NCBI RefSeq assembly: GCF_020172085.1
Contig: NZ_JAIVAT010000003.1
Span: forward strand, 186,001-250,000
Source of the DNA: Rossellomorea aquimaris
Lineage (GTDB): Bacteria > Bacillota > Bacilli > Bacillales > Bacillaceae_B
Direction of reading: 5' to 3'
Length of the DNA: 64,000 bases
In this document: piece by piece, positions 1 to 7,587 of the stretch
Layout: every line of letters starts with the position of its first letter
Position numbering within the stretch: position 1 is the first letter of the stretch
Made by a program: the position numbers and the translations under genes
The notes under the pieces: generated by a model
What the model saw: the letters and a program-made list of their open reading frames with translations, nothing else
Told to the model about the DNA's origin: nothing
Databases searched by the model: none

Positions 1-1692
1 AAAGATGGTCAGGCGAAGATGGAAGAATACCAGATGGACTATGATCAACGTGGGTATATGAAGACCGAAACGACCTATACACACTTTGATGATCAAGAGA
101 AAACCATCGAAAAAGCGTATCAATACAATGAAGCCGGACAACTAACCGAGTCGAAACAAGGCGACAACATCACGACCTACGCCTACGATGAAGTCGGAAA
201 CCGAAAGGCGATGACGGAAGGAAAGGACAGCTTTGTCTATTCCTATAATCAATTCAACCAATTAGAAAAAACGACTAAAAATGGATCCCTTCACGCGACA
301 TACGTCTATGACAAGCGTGGAAATCAACAGAAAGAAATCGTGAAAAAACAGATCGATGGCGTCTTAAACGATGTGACGACGAATTATACGTATGATGATG
401 CGAACCAATTGGCTCAGGTCGAAACTTTGACCCCTGGGAAAGATACGTCCAAGGTGAAGAACTGGTATAATGGCGACGGACAACGAACACGCCGAGATGC
501 CGATGGAACCATCACCAATTATGTGTATAATGAGAATGCGGTTCTATATACGGCCGATGAAAACAATCGAAAAATCACAGAAAACGTCCTGAACCCTGAT
601 GGAGATATCGTGGCGTCCAAGCGTTTTGATGGAAACTATAAGAATCAATACTTCTTCTATCACTATGATCTACGAGGAAGTGTCACCAATGTCGTTGATT
701 CTGACGCCAAACGGGTCAAAGGGTACGATTATGATGACTTTGGAAACATCAAAGAAGTGGGCGATAAAACGTTCCAAAACGATGTGAAGTTTACCGGAGC
801 CGTGCAGGATACCTCGACGGGCCTTCACTATATGAATTCCCGTTACTACAGTTCGGACACGGGACGGTTCATCTCCCAAGACACGTATTCTGGAAACGTA
901 TTCGATCCATGGACGCAGCATTTGTATACCTACACCAGCAATAACCCGATTAATTTTGTGGATCCGACAGGCCATTTTGATGTCGATCCCGACGGAAATA
1001 AGATCTTGCCAACAGGTAAGTATATTGCCGCACCGAGTAAACCAAGTACTAGTTACCGAAGTACGCCAAGTAGCCATAAACAGAGTAAACCGTCTGCCCA
1101 GAGAGCGAAAGCGAAGGTACAGGCGAAATCGTCAGGATCCTCTTCCAAACAGAGATCCATTAAACAATGGGTTCAGACTGGCCTAGATCTGGCCGGAAAC
1201 GCCCCCGGTCCATTGGGAGCTGTATCCGATGGGGTGAATGCCCTTATCTATCTTGCGGATGGAGACTATCAAAACGCAGCATTAAGTGGGGTTGCGGTGT
1301 TGCCAGGTGGAAGTATCCTAAAGAATGGGATTAAGGCTGGGCGAACCTCTAGTAAGATGCTTAAGGGTATGGGAAATATTCCGAAAAAACCTTATAGTAA
1401 CGGCAGACCAAGTTATGGAAAGGGTCAAGTTGAACAAGTGTGGGACAATGCTAGAGATCCTATTACTGGAAAAGTCTATGACCCCTCAGGAGCAGAAATA
1501 ATTTGGGATAAATCTAAACGCAGAAATGGACAATGGGATATGGGGCATACACCGGGAAACAAATATTCTGAGGTTCATGAACTTTACATGAATGGTACTA
1601 TGACAAAGAAGGAATTCTTAGCTTGGTATAAGGACCCTGCAAACTATAGACCAGAATTGCCAAGTACGAACCGAGGTCATAAGTATGAATAA
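1..1692 (+). CDS. wapA: WapA/Rhs-type polymorphic toxin, C-terminal part, with GH-E nuclease tip (5' end outside window)
   Basis: The reading frame is open from base 1, so the N-terminus lies upstream. YD/RHS repeats (motifs such as YTYDDANQL and YNGDGQRTRRD) run to the conserved end of the RHS core (LHYMNSRYYSSDTGRFISQD), followed by NPINFVDPTGH. Next come a Ser/Lys-rich linker and a Gly/Ala-rich pre-toxin segment. The last ~95 residues are variable and contain DMGHTPG and a terminal NYRPELPSTNRGHKYE. These match the HNH/EndoVII-type nuclease family with conserved Gly-His...Glu (GH-E), so the predicted activity is a DNase delivered in contact-dependent competition. The core is fairly GC-rich, whereas the tip and the genes after it are AT-rich, as expected for an exchangeable tip. 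Immunity genes follow directly. Confidence 0.88.
   Translation, partial: KDGQAKMEEYQMDYDQRGYMKTETTYTHFDDQEKTIEKAYQYNEAGQLTESKQGDNITTYAYDEVGNRKAMTEGKDSFVYSYNQFNQLEKTTKNGSLHATYVYDKRGNQQKEIVKKQIDGVLNDVTTNYTYDDANQLAQVETLTPGKDTSKVKNWYNGDGQRTRRDADGTITNYVYNENAVLYTADENNRKITENVLNPDGDIVASKRFDGNYKNQYFFYHYDLRGSVTNVVDSDAKRVKGYDYDDFGNIKEVGDKTFQNDVKFTGAVQDTSTGLHYMNSRYYSSDTGRFISQDTYSGNVFDPWTQHLYTYTSNNPINFVDPTGHFDVDPDGNKILPTGKYIAAPSKPSTSYRSTPSSHKQSKPSAQRAKAKVQAKSSGSSSKQRSIKQWVQTGLDLAGNAPGPLGAVSDGVNALIYLADGDYQNAALSGVAVLPGGSILKNGIKAGRTSSKMLKGMGNIPKKPYSNGRPSYGKGQVEQVWDNARDPITGKVYDPSGAEIIWDKSKRRNGQWDMGHTPGNKYSEVHELYMNGTMTKKEFLAWYKDPANYRPELPSTNRGHKYE
649..1374 (+). repeat. Direct repeat A, copy 1 (RHS end plus pre-toxin block)
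   Basis: This 726-bp block recurs at 3352..4077 at offset 2703. I see only a handful of base changes, for example around 715-725, in gttgcc/gttacc, and near the 3' boundary. It encodes the end of the RHS core, the linker and the pre-toxin domain. Similarity stops where the toxin-specific tip starts. Confidence 0.93.
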
Positions 1693-1709
1693 GGGAGATA
1701 ATGATTTAA

Positions 1710-2240
1710 ATGGATATTAATAAAGCTGATTTTGGCACTATAATAATGTTTGGAACTCTCGAAGAATTTTTAGAGAAGTTGAAAATTGAAAATAAATCTA
1801 TTGAAGAGGTAGTAAACTTTGTTGATAAAAACGGTATTAGTTTACTTGGAAAATCATTAATTAGCAGAAAGTTTGATATAGCAAGGTTTTTATTAGACAA
1901 TAATGCAAATGTTAATATAATTTCAAATGAAGGATGTAATGAACTTCACTATTTAGCAGCAAATATTAATTATATAGGTGCTGTTGACATGGCATTTAAG
2001 TTAATTGACAAAGGTGTTGATTTGAATTTGAAAGATAAAAAATATGCTAACTCTGCCATATTGTCTCTATGTCAAGAAGTGTTCAAAGAACGCACAAAGG
2101 ATGGAAATGATTTAATCATATATTGTCTAGAAAAACATCCTAATTTTAATGATTTAAATAAATTTGGTTATTCATTGAAACGAATAATCGAAGAACGTGG
2201 AACTGAAGATATGAAAAAAACATTGGAGGCGATTAATTGA
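1710..2240 (+). CDS. Ankyrin-repeat protein, probable immunity protein for the GH-E toxin
   Basis: This 176-residue, soluble, acidic, AT-rich protein starts 17 nt after the toxin stop. Ankyrin-like helix pairs are visible in the middle: GISLLGKSLISRKFDIARFLLDN with NANVN, then NELHYLAANI..AVDMAFKLIDKG with VDLNLKDKKYANSAIL. Ankyrin proteins are an established class of immunity protein in polymorphic toxin loci. Position directly behind the nuclease tip makes this the first candidate antidote. It overlaps the next gene by 4 nt, so the two are probably translationally coupled. Which toxin it neutralises is inferred from position only. Confidence 0.8.
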   Translation: MDINKADFGTIIMFGTLEEFLEKLKIENKSIEEVVNFVDKNGISLLGKSLISRKFDIARFLLDNNANVNIISNEGCNELHYLAANINYIGAVDMAFKLIDKGVDLNLKDKKYANSAILSLCQEVFKERTKDGNDLIIYCLEKHPNFNDLNKFGYSLKRIIEERGTEDMKKTLEAIN

Positions 2241-2557
2241 AAAAGAGTAGTGAGTTAGGTGGTAGCGTGGTATCAAAAAATATTTTAAATAGTAAAGGGA
2301 AATTAAAATGGTGTATTAAAGAAGAACCAGTAAATGATGTTGATAATGGTTGGAGATTTTTGTCTGATATTGATACAGAAGAATTTCTACAATATGCATC
2401 AAATATGTCAATTTGCGCCTGGGAAACGATTATTGAAATTGAACCAGCAATAATGAATATTTTTGATATGCCAATTGGCACAGATATCACTTTACTAAGT
2501 GAAAATAACCAAAAATATTTTGTATATACTAATTCGGGAAAGAAGGTAATTTTTTAA
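2237..2557 (+). CDS. DUF2185 (Imm33-like) immunity protein
   Basis: This 106-residue protein starts at a TTG overlapping the TGA of the ankyrin gene, with GGAGG 7 nt upstream. The segment GWRFLSDIDTEEFLQ, followed by an Asn-rich loop, WETIIEIEPAI and the PIGT motif, resembles the DUF2185/Imm33 family, a known immunity family in toxin loci. It is the second predicted antidote behind the same toxin tip. It may belong to an earlier tip that has been replaced. Family assignment is from memory of the motif pattern and is moderately sure. Confidence 0.68.
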   Translation: MKKSSELGGSVVSKNILNSKGKLKWCIKEEPVNDVDNGWRFLSDIDTEEFLQYASNMSICAWETIIEIEPAIMNIFDMPIGTDITLLSENNQKYFVYTNSGKKVIF

Positions 2558-2569
2558 GAAGATATATTA

Positions 2570-2743
2570 GTGAATAGTAGGGATTATATACATTTACTTG
2601 TAAAAAGAATTAAAGGTATTAGTTAGTATAAAAGATTAAGAATTAAAGAAATAGATAACATATCTAATGCTAAGGGAAAAAGACAAATAGAGGACGATGA
2701 ATTAGCATTTGGAGATTTTTGTTTTGAAGTGGATGATAATTAA
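2570..2743 (+). pseudogene. Decayed small gene in the immunity region
   Basis: A GTG at 2570 opens a short frame (VNSRDYIHLLVKRIKGIS) that hits a stop. A second frame, 2627-2743, continues with protein-like codon use and ends in ELAFGDFCFEVDDN. The two pieces look like one small gene broken by a frameshift, plausibly an old immunity gene. No family was recognised. Confidence 0.4.
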
Positions 2744-2857
2744 CATTTAGTGGACTAAAGTGAGGAAAATACGAAAACATGACGCTTTCACAATAGTCGA
2801 ATTATTGAAGGATTAAAGCGCGTGCTATAAACCATTAAGAATTAAAACTCCTTACTT

Positions 2858-3156
2858 ATTGAATATTAATAAGCAATTGAGAAGATAGATGAAGGTGTAT
2901 ACAACCTCATCTATCTTCTACATAAGAGGAAGTAAGTACTACGATCATACAAATAGAAATATAAACTATTAAGAGAATTACAGGTCCATATGCAAAATTT
3001 CCAATATCCATACCAGTACTTTCTAAAGCTTGGTGTAGTGATCAATAGGTTGACCGGTCTTCGTGTTTTCGCGCATATCTAAACTTATAATAAAATATTA
3101 GGTGTCGTATATAGTAATAATAAAAAGGCATTACATTTTTTTGAAGTCACTAGGGG
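2858..3156 (+). repeat. Direct repeat B, copy 1 (intergenic, with hairpin)
   Basis: About 298 bp are repeated at 4704..5000 with roughly 80-90 % identity. The best-kept stretch begins at the CCAGTACTTTCTAAAGC block. A long hairpin (2880-2919, ~16-bp stem with one bulged A) lies near its left end. The right end is the remnant of a coding sequence. Each copy sits after an immunity gene. Confidence 0.85.
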
Positions 3157-3239
3157 CCGATGATATGGATGATCTAGAACGTGCAGTTGAAAATTTGTAT
3201 TTTTGGTCTAAACCAGGTGATAAACCAGTAGAAAATTAA
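3083..3239 (+). pseudogene. 3' remnant of a lost gene spanning the end of repeat B
   Basis: Reading through the T-run at 3136-3142 with a one-base frame correction gives an unbroken protein tail: ...YSNNKKALHFF, then LKSLGADDMDDLERAV and ...SKPGDKPVEN. Copy 2 of the repeat has one extra T and keeps the frame KALHFFLKSLG, which supports the correction. No family was recognised. It is probably an old immunity gene. Confidence 0.5.
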
Positions 3240-3256
3240 AACAATGATTTTGTTCA

Positions 3257-3287
3257 AACCCCAGAGATAATTCTTTGGGGTTCTTTG
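3257..3287 (+). terminator. Terminator-like hairpin before the orphan toxin module
   Basis: AACCCC and GGGGTT arms flank a 20-nt loop that can pair further internally. A T-rich tail (TTCTTTG) follows. It closes the remnant gene ending at 3239. Confidence 0.5.
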
Positions 3288-3351
3288 TGTGGCACGAGGT
3301 ATCGAATAAATTATTTTTATTCAAAGTATAGCGAAAACCCTTTAAAGCCTC

Positions 3352-4077
3352 TACTTCTTCTATTACTATGATCTACGAGGAAGTGTCACCAATGTCGTTG
3401 ATTCTGACGCCAAACGAGTCAAAGGATACGATTATGATGACTTTGGAAACATCAAAGAAGTGGGCGATAAAACGTTCCAAAACGATGTGAAGTTTACCGG
3501 AGCCGTGCAGGATACCTCGACGGGCCTTCACTATATGAATTCCCGTTACTACAGTTCGGACACGGGACGGTTCATCTCCCAAGACACGTATTCTGGAAAC
3601 GTATTCGATCCATGGACGCAGCATTTGTATACCTACACCAGCAATAACCCGATTAATTTTGTGGATCCGACAGGCCATTTTGATGTCGATCCCGACGGAA
3701 ATAAGATCTTGCCAACAGGTAAGTATATTGCCGCACCGAGTAAACCAAGTACTAGTTACCGAAGTACGCCAAGTAGCCATAAACAGAGTAAACCGTCTGC
3801 CCAGAGAGCGAAAGCGAAGGTACAGGCGAAATCGTCAGGATCCTCTTCCAAACAGAGATCCATTAAACAATGGGTTCAGACTGGCCTAGATCTGGCCGGA
3901 AACGCCCCCGGTCCATTGGGAGCTGTATCCGATGGGGTGAATGCCCTTATCTATCTTGCGGATGGAGACTATCAAAACGCAGCATTAAGTGGGGTTGCGG
4001 TGTTACCAGGTGGAAGTATCCTAAAGAATGGGATTAAGGCTGGGCGAACCTCTAGTAAGATTCTTAAGGGTACGGGT
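3352..4077 (+). repeat. Direct repeat A, copy 2
   Basis: Near-identical copy of 649..1374. The left boundary falls inside the codons for FFYHYD, so this copy has no start region of its own. The right boundary is again at the pre-toxin/toxin junction. Confidence 0.93.
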
Positions 4078-4368
4078 AAAGTAAAAGACATAAATAAGGG
4101 TGTTAACTTTACTAAGACATCAGGACAACATATGGATGAAATAGGAAGGTATGTTCCGACAAGTTTACAAATAGATACAATAAAATCAACTAAAGGGATA
4201 CCTGACCCAAGAGGCTCTGATGCGATGATGCATTATTCAACTATTTACAGGAATGGGAAAAAGTATAACTTGGAAGTACTTTATGACGAAAGAACTAATA
4301 CAATATTCCATTTTGAGTATGCTAGAAAAGCAATGGGACCTTTACCAGCTATTCCTAAAAAGAAGTAG
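3460..4368 (+). CDS. Orphan WapA/Rhs C-terminal toxin cassette (unidentified toxin tip)
   Basis: The frame is homologous to the main toxin from 3352. The first possible start, GTG 3460, has no ribosome site, so this is most likely a silent tip that must recombine onto wapA to be expressed. Residues up to ~205 are the RHS end, linker and pre-toxin. The last ~95 residues are new: KTSGQHMDEIGRYVP, a PDPRG turn, then three predicted strands (MMHYSTIYRNGKK, YNLEVLYDER, TIFHFEYAR). A helix followed by strands is compatible with a small RNase fold of the barnase/EndoU/colicin/RelE type, but I could not name the family. Its partner immunity gene follows after 11 nt. Confidence 0.75.
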   Translation: MGDKTFQNDVKFTGAVQDTSTGLHYMNSRYYSSDTGRFISQDTYSGNVFDPWTQHLYTYTSNNPINFVDPTGHFDVDPDGNKILPTGKYIAAPSKPSTSYRSTPSSHKQSKPSAQRAKAKVQAKSSGSSSKQRSIKQWVQTGLDLAGNAPGPLGAVSDGVNALIYLADGDYQNAALSGVAVLPGGSILKNGIKAGRTSSKILKGTGKVKDINKGVNFTKTSGQHMDEIGRYVPTSLQIDTIKSTKGIPDPRGSDAMMHYSTIYRNGKKYNLEVLYDERTNTIFHFEYARKAMGPLPAIPKKK

Positions 4369-4379
4369 GAGGAACAAAT

Positions 4380-4661
4380 TTGAATCCGAAGGAACAAATT
4401 TATTATCTTTTAAATGAATATTCCAAGGGGAATTATGACACTAAAACTTTTTGCGATCAGTTCACAAACATTTTTAATATTGAAATAGATTATGAAAAGT
4501 TAAGTGATTTAGAGTATAGACTGTTCAATAATTTGAGCAAAGTAACTGCAAGGTTTTCCCCTTATGATGAAGATTTAATATTCTCAAATGTTTACTACAA
4601 TGAACAAGATATAAAAAGAGAAGTTTTAAGTTTGCAAGAAATACTTATTAAGGGTTACTAG
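4380..4661 (+). CDS. Small helical protein, probable immunity protein of the orphan toxin
   Basis: This 93-residue protein starts at TTG, with AGGAGG 8 nt upstream (4367-4372), and lies 11 nt behind the orphan toxin tip. It is acidic, rich in Tyr/Asn/Glu, and predicted mostly helical (KEQIYYLLNEYSKGNYDTKTF..., YEKLSDLEYRLFNNLSKV). The pattern resembles colicin-D-type immunity proteins (helical, ~90 residues), but this is a weak likeness. Function is inferred from position. Confidence 0.65.
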   Translation: MNPKEQIYYLLNEYSKGNYDTKTFCDQFTNIFNIEIDYEKLSDLEYRLFNNLSKVTARFSPYDEDLIFSNVYYNEQDIKREVLSLQEILIKGY

Positions 4662-4703
4662 ACTATATGTTATTGAACCATGAAGAGTTTGTGCCACTTA
4701 CAA

Positions 4704-5000
4704 ATTGAATATTAATAAGCAAATGAGAAAAGGGATGAAGGTTTATACAACCTCATCTCTCTTCTACGTAAGAAGAAGTGAGCACTACGATTATAAAAAA
4801 ATAAATAATTAAGAGCTAAGAATGAATAAGATAATTACAGGTACCTATGCAAATACCAGTACTTTCTAAAGCTTGGTGTAGTGATCAATAGGTTGACCGG
4901 TCTTCGTGTTTTCGCGCATAACTAAACTTATAATAAAATATTAGGTGACGTATATAGTTATAATAAAAAGGCATTACATTTTTTTTGAAGTCACTAGGGG
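4704..5000 (+). repeat. Direct repeat B, copy 2
   Basis: Second copy of 2858..3156, again directly behind an immunity gene. The hairpin at the left end is conserved in position but imperfect. The T-run has 8 Ts instead of 7. Similarity ends at TCACTAGGGG, where the BI-1-like pseudogene begins. Confidence 0.85.
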
Positions 5001-5011
5001 GTTAAGTTAAG

Positions 5012-5654
5012 TTGGAAAGTAATCATTTAATTCAAAAGAAAGTATTGCCATCGTTTTTTCTATCATTACTCATGACGGTTGTAGGGATGGTGGTGGGGAT
5101 GTTGTTCATCCCCACCATTGTAGCCTTAGGAGTCTTGAATAACGATTGTTGTCTTAATCATTTCAGCCATTGTAAAGAGAAAGAGTAGAGGTCCTTTTGG
5201 GTTTAGAATGAGATATTCAACCTTATATCTCTTCACATTCTTAATGGGAATTGGCCTATATCCTTCTATTGGATATTACGTGTCGACCAGTGGTGCCGAT
5301 ATAGTGCTTCTCGCATTTTGAATAACAAGCGTGTTATTCGGTACTTTATTTATCTATTCTTATCGTTCAAGTAAGGATTTCACATACCTTGGACCTATGT
5401 TATTTTCAGCACTACTGGCACTCATCATCATTACTATCTTTGGACTATTTGTTGGTGGAAAATCCCTTCATTTAGCTCTTGCGTATATTGGGGTCGTTAT
5501 TTTCTCAGGATATGTTCTTTACGATTTATCTGTGATGAAGCGCTACTTGAAGGAAGAAGAAGATGTACCAAGTGCTGTATTTAATTTATATATTGACTTT
5601 ATTAATCTATTTTTAGATCTACTAAGAATTCTTAATTCGATCTTCAATAAATGA
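5012..5654 (+). pseudogene. Bax inhibitor-1 (BI-1/YetJ-like) membrane protein, broken
   Basis: A TTG at 5012 starts MESNHLIQKKVLPSFFLSLL, one membrane segment. The frame must then shift near 5138-5146 (…LGVLN, then TIVVLIISAIV). An in-frame TGA at 5319-5321 interrupts …ADIVLLAF/ITSVLFGTLF. The rest is intact: several membrane helices, then GYVLYDLSVM and DFINLFLDLLRIL, the C-terminal signature of the BI-1 (UPF0005) family of pH-regulated Ca2+ leak channels. Two lesions make it non-functional unless the assembly is wrong. It is unrelated to toxins and sits between two cassettes, so it was probably brought in with a rearrangement. Confidence 0.8.
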
Positions 5655-5684
5655 TAGGGTATATATAAATAAAGTGAGACTTTC

Positions 5685-5730
5685 AAAACAACCTGAGATC
5701 TATATTTATAGGACCTCAGGTTGTTTTATT
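5685..5730 (+). terminator. Rho-independent terminator after the BI-1 pseudogene
   Basis: AAAACAACCTGAG pairs with CTCAGGTTGTTTTA and is followed by TTTATT. Confidence 0.75.
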
Positions 5731-5755
5731 TATCTCAAGATCATTGATTCCGGAA

Positions 5756-5878
5756 AATTTGTATACCTACACCAGCAATAACCCGATAAATTTTGTGGAT
5801 CCGACAGGCCATTTTGATGTAGATCCCGACATCGGGAAAGTCCCCGGTCCGAAAGAGCATTATCCATTTAATAAGTAA
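5756..5878 (+). pseudogene. Third WapA/Rhs toxin-tip remnant
   Basis: From 5759 to about 5830 the DNA matches the RHS-end codons LYTYTSNNPINFVDPTGH of the main toxin. It then runs into only ~15 unrelated residues (IGKVPGPKEHYPFNK) and a stop. It has no start and no room for a toxin domain, so the toxin part is deleted. The immunity gene behind it is intact. Confidence 0.78.
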
Positions 5879-5891
5879 AGGGAGTGGTAGA

Positions 5892-6275
5892 GTGTGGTAT
5901 GAATTTTTGGGAAGGAACAATTTTTTAATTAGTTTATATCGAGATATGCCTGAACTAAAGAATGTACGTATTTCGGAAATTAATATGCAAGACGAAGGTC
6001 AAATAGTTGCAATTACATTTGATATGCCGGTTTATACTGAAAATCCACCTAAAAAATGGCAAGACCTTGGAGACAATACAGTTTGTGTTAGAGTCGATTT
6101 GTCAGCAGTAAAAGAGATTTCATTAGCTGCAAGTTCAATTGACTATAAAGGTGATATAGAAATTTATAAAGATGAATCTGAGCTAATCGTAGTTAGAATT
6201 AATGGGACAGTTAATGCTTTGATAAAAGCTGAATATGGATTTGTTCAATCTGTCACTGCCTATATGAAAGAATAA
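5892..6275 (+). CDS. Imm50 family immunity protein
   Basis: This 127-residue protein starts at GTG 5892 with GGAG ~8 nt upstream. An N-terminal Trp and LLGRN-type segment, SLYRDMPELKNVRISEI, FDMPVYTENPPKKWQ and VCVRVDLSAVKEISL match the Imm50 family, a beta-rich immunity family of polymorphic toxin systems. The cognate toxin tip is only a stub (5756-5878). The protein may therefore be an orphan antidote that protects against toxins of sister strains. Two hairpin terminators follow. Confidence 0.8.
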   Translation: MWYEFLGRNNFLISLYRDMPELKNVRISEINMQDEGQIVAITFDMPVYTENPPKKWQDLGDNTVCVRVDLSAVKEISLAASSIDYKGDIEIYKDESELIVVRINGTVNALIKAEYGFVQSVTAYMKE

Positions 6276-6289
6276 ATTTAGGGGAAAAG

Positions 6290-6330
6290 AAAACCTTGAT
6301 TGGTTAAATACCTTTCAAGGTTTTTTATTT
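6290..6330 (+). terminator. Terminator of the Imm50 gene
   Basis: AAAACCTTGA and TCAAGGTTTTTT arms with a T-run. It is the end of the toxin/immunity island. Confidence 0.8.
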
Positions 6331-6360
6331 TTAGAATTAATTCCATAGGTCAATAAATTA

Positions 6361-6387
6361 AAGCCCTCTCACAAATGAGAGGGCTTA
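6361..6387 (-). terminator. Terminator for the minus-strand acetoacetate decarboxylase-like gene
   Basis: A perfect 11-bp stem (AAGCCCTCTCA / TGAGAGGGCTT). On the minus strand it is followed by TTTAATTTATT, so it most likely serves the minus-strand operon. Confidence 0.6.
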
Positions 6388-6675
6388 TAGTGTCCTGAAT
6401 AATCTAGGATATCATTCAAAACCTATCATGACGTCCTATGTAGCATGTCAAGGAGGTCAATTAATAATCAAGCAAAGCCGTATATACAACAAAGAACCCC
6501 CTTCAAAATTAAAGAAGGGAGGGAATTCAACCTTCGTCCACTCTCTCCAAGAATTAATGGTTGTGTTATGAGCCAGTGAAAAACTTGTTCCTCGATCATT
6601 TAACTTTTATTATTTTTAATGATGGATTTTGAACTTTTTTGATCAAAATCTAATGATGAAACACTTTCTCGTTTC
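6388..6675. other. Non-coding stretch between convergent units
   Basis: No coding frame with a credible start was found on either strand. One weak GC hairpin (CCCTTC/GAAGGG near 6500) is the only structure noticed. Confidence 0.5.
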
Positions 6676-7548
6676 TCACACTATAAAAGAGGAATACTCC
6701 TTATTAGGTAAATGAAAGCAACTATTCATGTTATTCGAGTACCTAACTTGAAGAGGCTCTTCTTCGATTTGGAGTTTTTTTAACCTTTCAGCAGAAGAAC
6801 TATTTCCTATTTTGATGGCAGAGGTTTTATTTTCTTTCGTAAATAATTTCCTTAGATTTTTTTGAATAACAAAATCACCTTGAAAGTTCGTTTGACTTTG
6901 TATCAATTTATGATCTAAAACGGAGTATAGATTTGATTTCACATCAAACGTTTTAGGTGAACCAGAAGTTGGAACATGTAACGTTACATAAGGAATGCCG
7001 TCTTCCTTAATCATCGTAATGGACTGGCCATTTTCTTCGTAAATATCAATTTCTTGGACGACTTTTGGAAGCCCCCAAATTTTATGACCTCTTATCGTGT
7101 TTTCTTGAGATGTCACAGGCATTGAGAATACGTAATAACCAAAGTTCTTGAAAAGCTTTTCCAGAAGCAAAGGTAAGATCATTGGATTACTACTAGGTTT
7201 AACCAGTACAGGGATACTCATCGCTACTTCATTATAAGGTGGAATTCCTAACACTTCCCTATAAACATAACTGGAGAACACAATGAGTGAACGGCCGTTT
7301 GGCATTTTTATCGGATGTATATCCGGATGCGGCATTAATTTTTTCGCTTCCTTATAACTACATAGGAAAATGGAAATCGTACAGGCAACATTTCGATAGA
7401 ACGTTGGGAACAAATAGTCTTTTTTTATGTTTTCATCTAACTGTAAAGGTGTTTCCCTTGATGCCAATGGGAATCGTTGAAAGAAAGAGTCGTTAAATCG
7501 GTGTTGGTTATCTAAAAGTTCTTCATCAAATGTAATAGTTGGTTTCAT
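6676..7548 (-). CDS. Acetoacetate decarboxylase-family protein
   Basis: A 290-residue soluble protein. The segments YVYREVLGIPPYNEVAMSIPV, MPVTSQENTIRGHKIWGLPK and the strand-rich centre match the acetoacetate decarboxylase (ADC) superfamily. The GHKIWGLPK segment is where family members carry the Schiff-base lysine or its substitute. I prefer the ATG at 7548 because AAGGTGA lies 5 nt before it. An in-frame ATG at 7563 has worse spacing. The substrate is unknown, and many Bacillus members are not true acetoacetate decarboxylases. It is followed 39 nt upstream on the same strand by an SDR gene, so the two are probably co-transcribed. Confidence 0.75.
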   Translation of the reverse strand: MKPTITFDEELLDNQHRFNDSFFQRFPLASRETPLQLDENIKKDYLFPTFYRNVACTISIFLCSYKEAKKLMPHPDIHPIKMPNGRSLIVFSSYVYREVLGIPPYNEVAMSIPVLVKPSSNPMILPLLLEKLFKNFGYYVFSMPVTSQENTIRGHKIWGLPKVVQEIDIYEENGQSITMIKEDGIPYVTLHVPTSGSPKTFDVKSNLYSVLDHKLIQSQTNFQGDFVIQKNLRKLFTKENKTSAIKIGNSSSAERLKKLQIEEEPLQVRYSNNMNSCFHLPNKEYSSFIV

Positions 7549-7587
7549 TTTATTCACCTTCATTTCATTAACTATTCCTCATGTATC

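Noticed and set aside
670..1077. 135-codon frame on the minus strand, repeated identically in position at 3373-3780
   Set aside because: It lies opposite the RHS/pre-toxin coding sequence and is duplicated only because the block is. No ribosome site and no protein-like pattern.
3460..4368. Second full, independently expressed toxin gene
   Set aside because: Homology starts mid-codon-block at 3352 without a start codon, ribosome site or secretion region.
2858..5000. Repeat B as a transposable element
   Set aside because: No transposase, no terminal inverted repeats and no target duplication are visible. Only two copies, both in the same locus.
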